In this document: in pieces, positions 51,774-55,600 of the stretch
Layout of the letters: each line of letters begins with the position of its first letter
Position numbering within the stretch: the stretch's first letter is position 1
DNA from: Bacteroidota bacterium
GTDB lineage: Bacteria > Bacteroidota > Bacteroidia > Bacteroidales > Cfx3-03
NCBI GenBank assembly: GCA_013390605.1
Contig: JACAUB010000001.1
Span: 944,644 to 1,000,243 of the forward strand
Direction of reading: 5' to 3'
DNA: 55,600 nt
Made by a program: the position numbers and the translations under genes
The notes under the pieces: model-generated
Databases searched by the model: none
Told to the model about the DNA's origin: nothing
Seen by the model: only the letters and a program-made list of their open reading frames with translations

Positions 51774-52238
51774 ATGAAAAAGCTAGTTCTTTTAATCATT
51801 TTATGCACTTGTGGTTTGTTGTGTGAAACAACATCTGCACAAATTAAATTACGTGTCAATATTGGTAGTCAACCAATTTGGGGCCCGGTTGGATATGATC
51901 ATGTAGATAATTATTATTTGCCTGATATTCAAGCTTATTACAATGTGCCTAATCGTCAGTATACCTATCAGCTTAATGGTCGTTGGGTGACAAGAGCTTA
52001 TTTGCCTTCAAAATATAGGAACTATGATATGTATAGTACCCGGAAAGTAGTCATGAATGAAAATAGACCATATATGCACCACCGTTCTAATATGACAAAA
52101 TATGGATCACCAAATCAGCATTCGAATCAGCAATCGATTCGTGATAGTCATGATTCAAAATATTTTGTAAACAAAAATCATCCTGAGCATTCTAAAATGA
52201 TGAAGGATAATAGAAATAAAGGACGAGGAAATAATTAA
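51774..52238 (+). CDS. Secreted protein, paralogue of the 20650 product
   Basis: 154 residues. Signal peptide to about 22, then the same core as the 20650 protein: RVNIGSQPIWGPVGYDHVDN, YYLPDIQAYYNVPNRQYTYQ, LNGRWVTRAYLPSKYRNYDM. The tail is shorter and less repetitive (His/Asn/Ser-rich). Function unknown; exported. Monocistronic between module copy 13 and a terminator. Confidence 0.78.
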   Translation: MKKLVLLIILCTCGLLCETTSAQIKLRVNIGSQPIWGPVGYDHVDNYYLPDIQAYYNVPNRQYTYQLNGRWVTRAYLPSKYRNYDMYSTRKVVMNENRPYMHHRSNMTKYGSPNQHSNQQSIRDSHDSKYFVNKNHPEHSKMMKDNRNKGRGNN

Positions 52239-52281
52239 AGGATAGTCAAAGCCTTAGATACTATAACTACTTTTAGATTAG

Positions 52282-52324
52282 GAAGCTACAAATTACAAAA
52301 TAGATCAGTGTAATTTGTAGCTTC
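52282..52324 (+). terminator. Intrinsic terminator after the 51774 gene
   Basis: 16-bp perfect stem GAAGCTACAAATTACA (52282-52297) with TGTAATTTGTAGCTTC (52309-52324), 11-nt loop, followed by TCTTGTTTAT. Confidence 0.85.
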
Positions 52325-52424
52325 TCTTGTTTATAGAACCCATAATTCTAATTCATAAATTATTTTTTTGATAGACATTGTTATTGAAAATACGGCTTCA
52401 GCTGTATTCGCTGGATTTTCGAAA

Positions 52425-52491
52425 TGTGTGAATGTTGTAATTCTTATCGAAAGTTATGTAACACTTCTTAGGTTAAAAGAGTATACGTTTG
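52425..52491 (+). promoter_or_regulatory. Stress promoter module, copy 14
   Basis: TGTGTGAATG from 52425, boxes TTGTAAT 52435-52441 and ATGTAAC 52456-52462 (21 bp), 25 bp to TTTG 52488-52491 with a perfect TACGTTTG -7 element. It heads the last unit of the window (small coiled-coil protein, UspA, P-type ATPase). Confidence 0.87.
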
Positions 52492-52549
52492 AAGTAAAAT
52501 AATTAGTACTAACCGGCTTGTCGATAGACAGGTTAAAAACAAAATCAAA

Positions 52550-52753
52550 ATGGCAGTTATAATGGAAGTAGCCGAAAACTGGAAAGCGGATAAAGAAAAT
52601 TTGCATATAGAGATTTCTTCTTTGAAGAAATCTAAGACTGATTTTAAAGTCTCCAGAAAGTTAGAATGGCGATCATTTAAAAACAAATACAATGATGACC
52701 TAAATGTTGTTGAGAAAGCATTAAAAAAATTGAAAGCGCTTCATAAAAAATAA
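52550..52753 (+). CDS. Short coiled-coil protein, truncated relative of the 19506 lipoprotein
   Basis: 67 residues, highly charged. The C-terminal half (EWRSFKNKYNDDLNVVEKAL) matches the end of the lipoprotein encoded at 19506 (NKWEKFKVEYNHDMDELGKA), but the signal peptide, lipobox and most of the coil are missing. It could be a working cytoplasmic protein or a decayed copy. Its reading frame is intact and it sits directly behind module copy 14. Confidence 0.6.
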   Translation: MAVIMEVAENWKADKENLHIEISSLKKSKTDFKVSRKLEWRSFKNKYNDDLNVVEKALKKLKALHKK

Positions 52754-52844
52754 TCTTATTAGAGATAGAATTTGTATCTGAAAAGAATGAATTTAATCAA
52801 ATGCTGAAGCTGAAAACTACTGTAAACCATAATAAAATAACGAT

Positions 52845-53330
52845 ATGAAAACGATTAATATAAAAAAAGTGTTGATTGCTGTGGATTATGATCCAACAGC
52901 ACAAAAAGTAGCCGAAGTAGGATTTTCATTAGCAAAAGCGATGGGGGCCGAAGTTATATTATTGCATGTGCTTATAGATCCGGTATTTTATTCTTCATCA
53001 GAATATTCTCCAATAATGGGATTTACCGGAAGCATGGATACGGTTCCATTGCAATTAGGAAATATTGAAGAGATGAAAAGAATATCTGGACAATTTCTTG
53101 AAAAAGCAAAGTATCATCTCGGTGATGAAACAATTCAAACTGTTATCAAAGAAGGTGATTTTGCTGAATCTATATTAGCTACAGCAAAAGAAGTGCACGC
53201 AGATGTTATTGTTATGGGCTCACATAGCCGAAGATGGCTGGATGAAATACTAATGGGGAGTGTAACAAAAAATGTTTTGCATCTTTCTACAATCCCACTT
53301 TTTATTATTCCTACTAGAAAACGCAACTAA
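52845..53330 (+). CDS. Universal stress protein (UspA family)
   Basis: 161 residues in one Usp domain. VLIAVDYDPTAQKVAEVGFS begins it, and the ATP-binding signature G-2x-G-9x-G(S/T) is visible as MGSHSRRWLDEILMGSVTKN near the end. Cytoplasmic ATP-binding stress protein. It has a longer central loop (SSEYSPIMGFTGSMDTVPLQ) than short UspA. In the unit headed by module copy 14, 14 bp before the P-type ATPase. Confidence 0.95.
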   Translation: MKTINIKKVLIAVDYDPTAQKVAEVGFSLAKAMGAEVILLHVLIDPVFYSSSEYSPIMGFTGSMDTVPLQLGNIEEMKRISGQFLEKAKYHLGDETIQTVIKEGDFAESILATAKEVHADVIVMGSHSRRWLDEILMGSVTKNVLHLSTIPLFIIPTRKRN

Positions 53331-53344
53331 TCTTAATACATATC

Positions 53345-55600
53345 TTGAACTTAAATACTACATCCGAAAAATATAACGGATTAACAGCTATTCAGGCAAA
53401 GGCAAAGTTACGGTCTGAAGGGTATAATAGTCTTCCTTCAGCAAAACCCAAGAATCTATTATCAATTGCTCTTGGTGTTATTAAAGAACCCATGTTTATA
53501 CTTTTAGTTGCTTGTGGTACTTTGTATGTTGTAATGGGTGATATGCGGGAAGGGGTTATGCTTCTGGGATTTGTCTTTGTTATTATGGGAATCGAATTTT
53601 TTCAGGAAAAGAAAACCGAGAAAGCACTTGATGCCTTAAAGGAGATGGCAAGTCCCAGAGCATTAGTGATTAGAGATGGTAAGGAAACTAGAATTGCAGG
53701 TTTTGAAGTCGTGACAGACGATCTAATTGTGTTGCAAGAGGGAGATAGGGTTCCTGCAGATGCTACTGTTATCCATTCGATTAATTTATTGGCAGATGAA
53801 TCGTTACTCACAGGCGAACCAGTCTCCGTTAGAAAAGGTGATTGGGATGGTATTGAGAAAAATATTCAACCTGGTGGGGATGATTTACCTTTTGTCTATT
53901 CCGGATCTATGATTGTTCAGGGAAACGGCATTGCAAAAGTAACCAGTGTTGGCATTCATACTGAAATTGGTAAAATCGGAAAAGCACTAGCAGATGTAAA
54001 AGAGGAACCTACGCGTCTTAAAAAAGAGATGGCGGCGTTGGTGAAGAAACTAACGATTATTGCCGGTGTGCTATGTCTTTTGGTTGTAATTGGTTACACA
54101 CTTACCCGTGGAAGTCTGGTTAATGGCTTTCTGGCTGGAATAACTTTGGCCATGGCTGTATTGCCGGAAGAATTTCCTGTAATCCTTACCGTGTTTATGG
54201 CACTGGGAGCCTGGCGAATGTCGAAGAAGAAAGTTTTAACTCGAAAGCCATCGGCGATAGAAACGCTTGGTTCTGCAACAGTACTCTGTACTGACAAAAC
54301 AGGTACGCTGACACAGAATAAAATGACGGTTACGAGTCTCTATAATGGAAAAGATTTTTTAACAGTAACAAAAGGTAAAGATTTTAATTCTGAGTTTCAT
54401 GAAATAATAGAATATGGTATTCTTTCCAGTCAAACCAATCCTTTTGATCCCATGGAAAAGGCAATCACAAACTTGGGAATTCTTAATCTGAAGGGCACTG
54501 AGCATATCCATACGAATTGGAAAATGATTAAAGAATACCCCCTTTCCAAAGAGATGTTGGCAATGTCACGTGTTTTTTCTTTTAAAGGGACACAGGAAAA
54601 AATAATTGCTACGAAGGGAGCACCAGAAGCTATTTTTGACCTGTGTCATTTAGATATAGAAAACAAAAAACGCTTATCATTAGCTGTTGAAGAATTAGCC
54701 GCAAATGGATTAAGGGTACTCGGTGTAGCTAAAGCAAAAATAAATGCAAAAGGATTACCTGAAATTCAACACGATTTTACATTCGATTTTATTGGCTTAA
54801 TTGGCCTTTCCGATCCTATTCGTAAAAATGTAAAACAAGCAGTAAGCCAATGTTATAAAGCGGGTATCAGAGTGATAATGATTACAGGCGATTATCCCAT
54901 AACCGCAAAGCATATAGCATTGGAAATAGGTCTTGAAAATTCGGATACTTGTATTACTGGTCTTGAATTACAAGTAATGTCTGATGATGAGTTATGCATA
55001 AAAATTAAGGAAATCAATGTGTTTGCCCGTGTCGTTCCTGAGCAAAAACTTAAAATCGTAAATGCATTAAAACGGAATAATGAAATTGTTGCCATGACAG
55101 GTGATGGAATTAATGATGCTCCTGCACTTAAATCTGCTAATATTGGAATAGCAATGGGGGAGAAGGGAACTGATGTTGCTAGAGAAGCCTCATCGCTAGT
55201 TATAATGGATGATAACTTCTTATCTATTGTTGGAGCCATAAAATTGGGAAGGAGGATATTTGATAATCTTCAAAAGGCATTCGGGTATACTTTCGCAATC
55301 CATGTCCCCATAGCTGGCTTGTCGTTATTCCCAATATTATTAGGGGATTTTCCTATTATATTATGGCCTGTGCATATTGTTTTTCTTGAATTAATCATCG
55401 ACCCGGCATGTTCTATCATATTTGAGGCTGAGAAAGAAGAGAAAAATATAATGAACCGTCCTCCTAAGAGAATAGATGAACCATTCTTTGGTGTAAATAA
55501 GATTATGTTCAGCTGCTTACAGGGTATTGGCATTCTAGCTATAACCCTTGCCATTTATTTTATTGGCTTGCACTTAGGCTATGTAGCTAAAGAAGTACGG
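53345..55600 (+). CDS. Cation-transporting P-type ATPase, cut by right window edge
   Basis: 752 codons are visible, with no stop. Start TTG at 53345 is the only start codon in frame after the UspA stop (14 bp spacer) and gives MNLNTTSEKYNGLTAIQAKA, the usual N-terminal cation_ATPase_N start. Seen in order: actuator loop LLADESLLTGEPVSV, membrane helix 4 motif LAMAVLPEEFPVILTVFMAL, phosphorylation motif CTDKTGTLTQN, nucleotide site KGAPEAIF, hinge MTGDGINDAPAL, and part of the C-terminal membrane region. PEEFP instead of PEGLP is typical of bacterial P2-type relatives; calcium is the likely but unproved ion. Confidence 0.9.
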   Translation, partial: MNLNTTSEKYNGLTAIQAKAKLRSEGYNSLPSAKPKNLLSIALGVIKEPMFILLVACGTLYVVMGDMREGVMLLGFVFVIMGIEFFQEKKTEKALDALKEMASPRALVIRDGKETRIAGFEVVTDDLIVLQEGDRVPADATVIHSINLLADESLLTGEPVSVRKGDWDGIEKNIQPGGDDLPFVYSGSMIVQGNGIAKVTSVGIHTEIGKIGKALADVKEEPTRLKKEMAALVKKLTIIAGVLCLLVVIGYTLTRGSLVNGFLAGITLAMAVLPEEFPVILTVFMALGAWRMSKKKVLTRKPSAIETLGSATVLCTDKTGTLTQNKMTVTSLYNGKDFLTVTKGKDFNSEFHEIIEYGILSSQTNPFDPMEKAITNLGILNLKGTEHIHTNWKMIKEYPLSKEMLAMSRVFSFKGTQEKIIATKGAPEAIFDLCHLDIENKKRLSLAVEELAANGLRVLGVAKAKINAKGLPEIQHDFTFDFIGLIGLSDPIRKNVKQAVSQCYKAGIRVIMITGDYPITAKHIALEIGLENSDTCITGLELQVMSDDELCIKIKEINVFARVVPEQKLKIVNALKRNNEIVAMTGDGINDAPALKSANIGIAMGEKGTDVAREASSLVIMDDNFLSIVGAIKLGRRIFDNLQKAFGYTFAIHVPIAGLSLFPILLGDFPIILWPVHIVFLELIIDPACSIIFEAEKEEKNIMNRPPKRIDEPFFGVNKIMFSCLQGIGILAITLAIYFIGLHLGYVAKEVR

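Noticed and set aside
15183..52491. Reading the modules as ECF sigma or sigma-54 promoters
   Set aside because: The GTAAC box is 25 bp from the TTTR, too far for ECF -35/-10 spacing. There is no GG-N10-GC pattern. The -7 element matches the housekeeping sigma of Bacteroidota, so an activator is the simpler model.
15183..52491. TGTGTGA part of the modules as a CRP/FNR site
   Set aside because: The matching TCACA half is absent, and the repeat is direct, not inverted.

Overview
The window is chromosomal DNA of a Bacteroidota bacterium, most likely Bacteroidales or a relative. The evidence is the low G+C, a subtilase with a type IX secretion C-terminal domain, a DUF4954 protein, DUF6600 proteins, and promoters with the TAnnTTTG -7 element typical of the phylum. 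No rRNA, tRNA, CRISPR array, insertion sequence or phage gene was seen.

Left part (1-15,000) is ordinary core genome. It holds the 5' part of a peptidoglycan transglycosylase gene (minus strand), dnaE, trxA, and then on the minus strand a T9SS-sorted S8 peptidase, a membrane metallophosphoesterase and a DUF4954 beta-helix protein. A 1.2 kb non-coding stretch follows, then a first DUF6600 protein and an AraC-type regulator on the minus strand.

Right part (about 15,180 to the right edge) is a stress/envelope island in which every gene lies on the plus strand. Its transcription units are headed by 14 copies of one 67-bp promoter module. Each module has a TGTGTGAATGATGTAAC-like box, a second GTTATGTAAC-like box exactly 21 bp later, and exactly 25 bp further on the TTTG/TTTA of the -7 element. 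The second box takes the place of the normal -33 element, so these look like activator-dependent promoters. The best candidate activator is the small AraC-type protein at 15278, which has an HMA-like N-terminus. It sits behind copy 1 and in front of a hybrid histidine kinase and a stand-alone receiver.

Units under the module, in order, are: regulator/kinase/receiver; a cupin protein; an 11-gene envelope operon (CsbD, coiled-coil lipoprotein, beta-barrel, lmo0937-like and YtxH small membrane proteins, cupin, holin-like protein, AI-2E-type transporter) that may run on into a large GT4 fusion; an Ig-repeat/DUF3494 adhesin with a double OmpA-domain partner; an MlaE-MlaF-MlaD operon with its own Omp85-like barrel; a YihY/BrkB protein; an OmpA lipoprotein with a PIG-L deacetylase, a GT4 enzyme, an (alpha/alpha)6 glycosidase and a decayed lactate dehydrogenase; a second DUF6600 protein; a second CsbD; Dps and bacterioferritin; an acidic protein with a low-affinity iron permease-like protein; a PAS hybrid kinase with thirteen 21-residue coiled-coil repeats; a small secreted protein; and a small coiled-coil protein with UspA and a P-type ATPase that runs off the window. 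The set reads as a general-stress regulon covering envelope remodelling, lipid transport, iron storage and universal stress proteins.

Other notable items are a 185-nt strongly folded RNA candidate, 6S-like in size and shape, between bfr and the next unit; two arrays of short words on an 11-bp pitch, one downstream of each DUF6600 gene; and an 11-bp duplication that destroys the ATG of the candidate master regulator.
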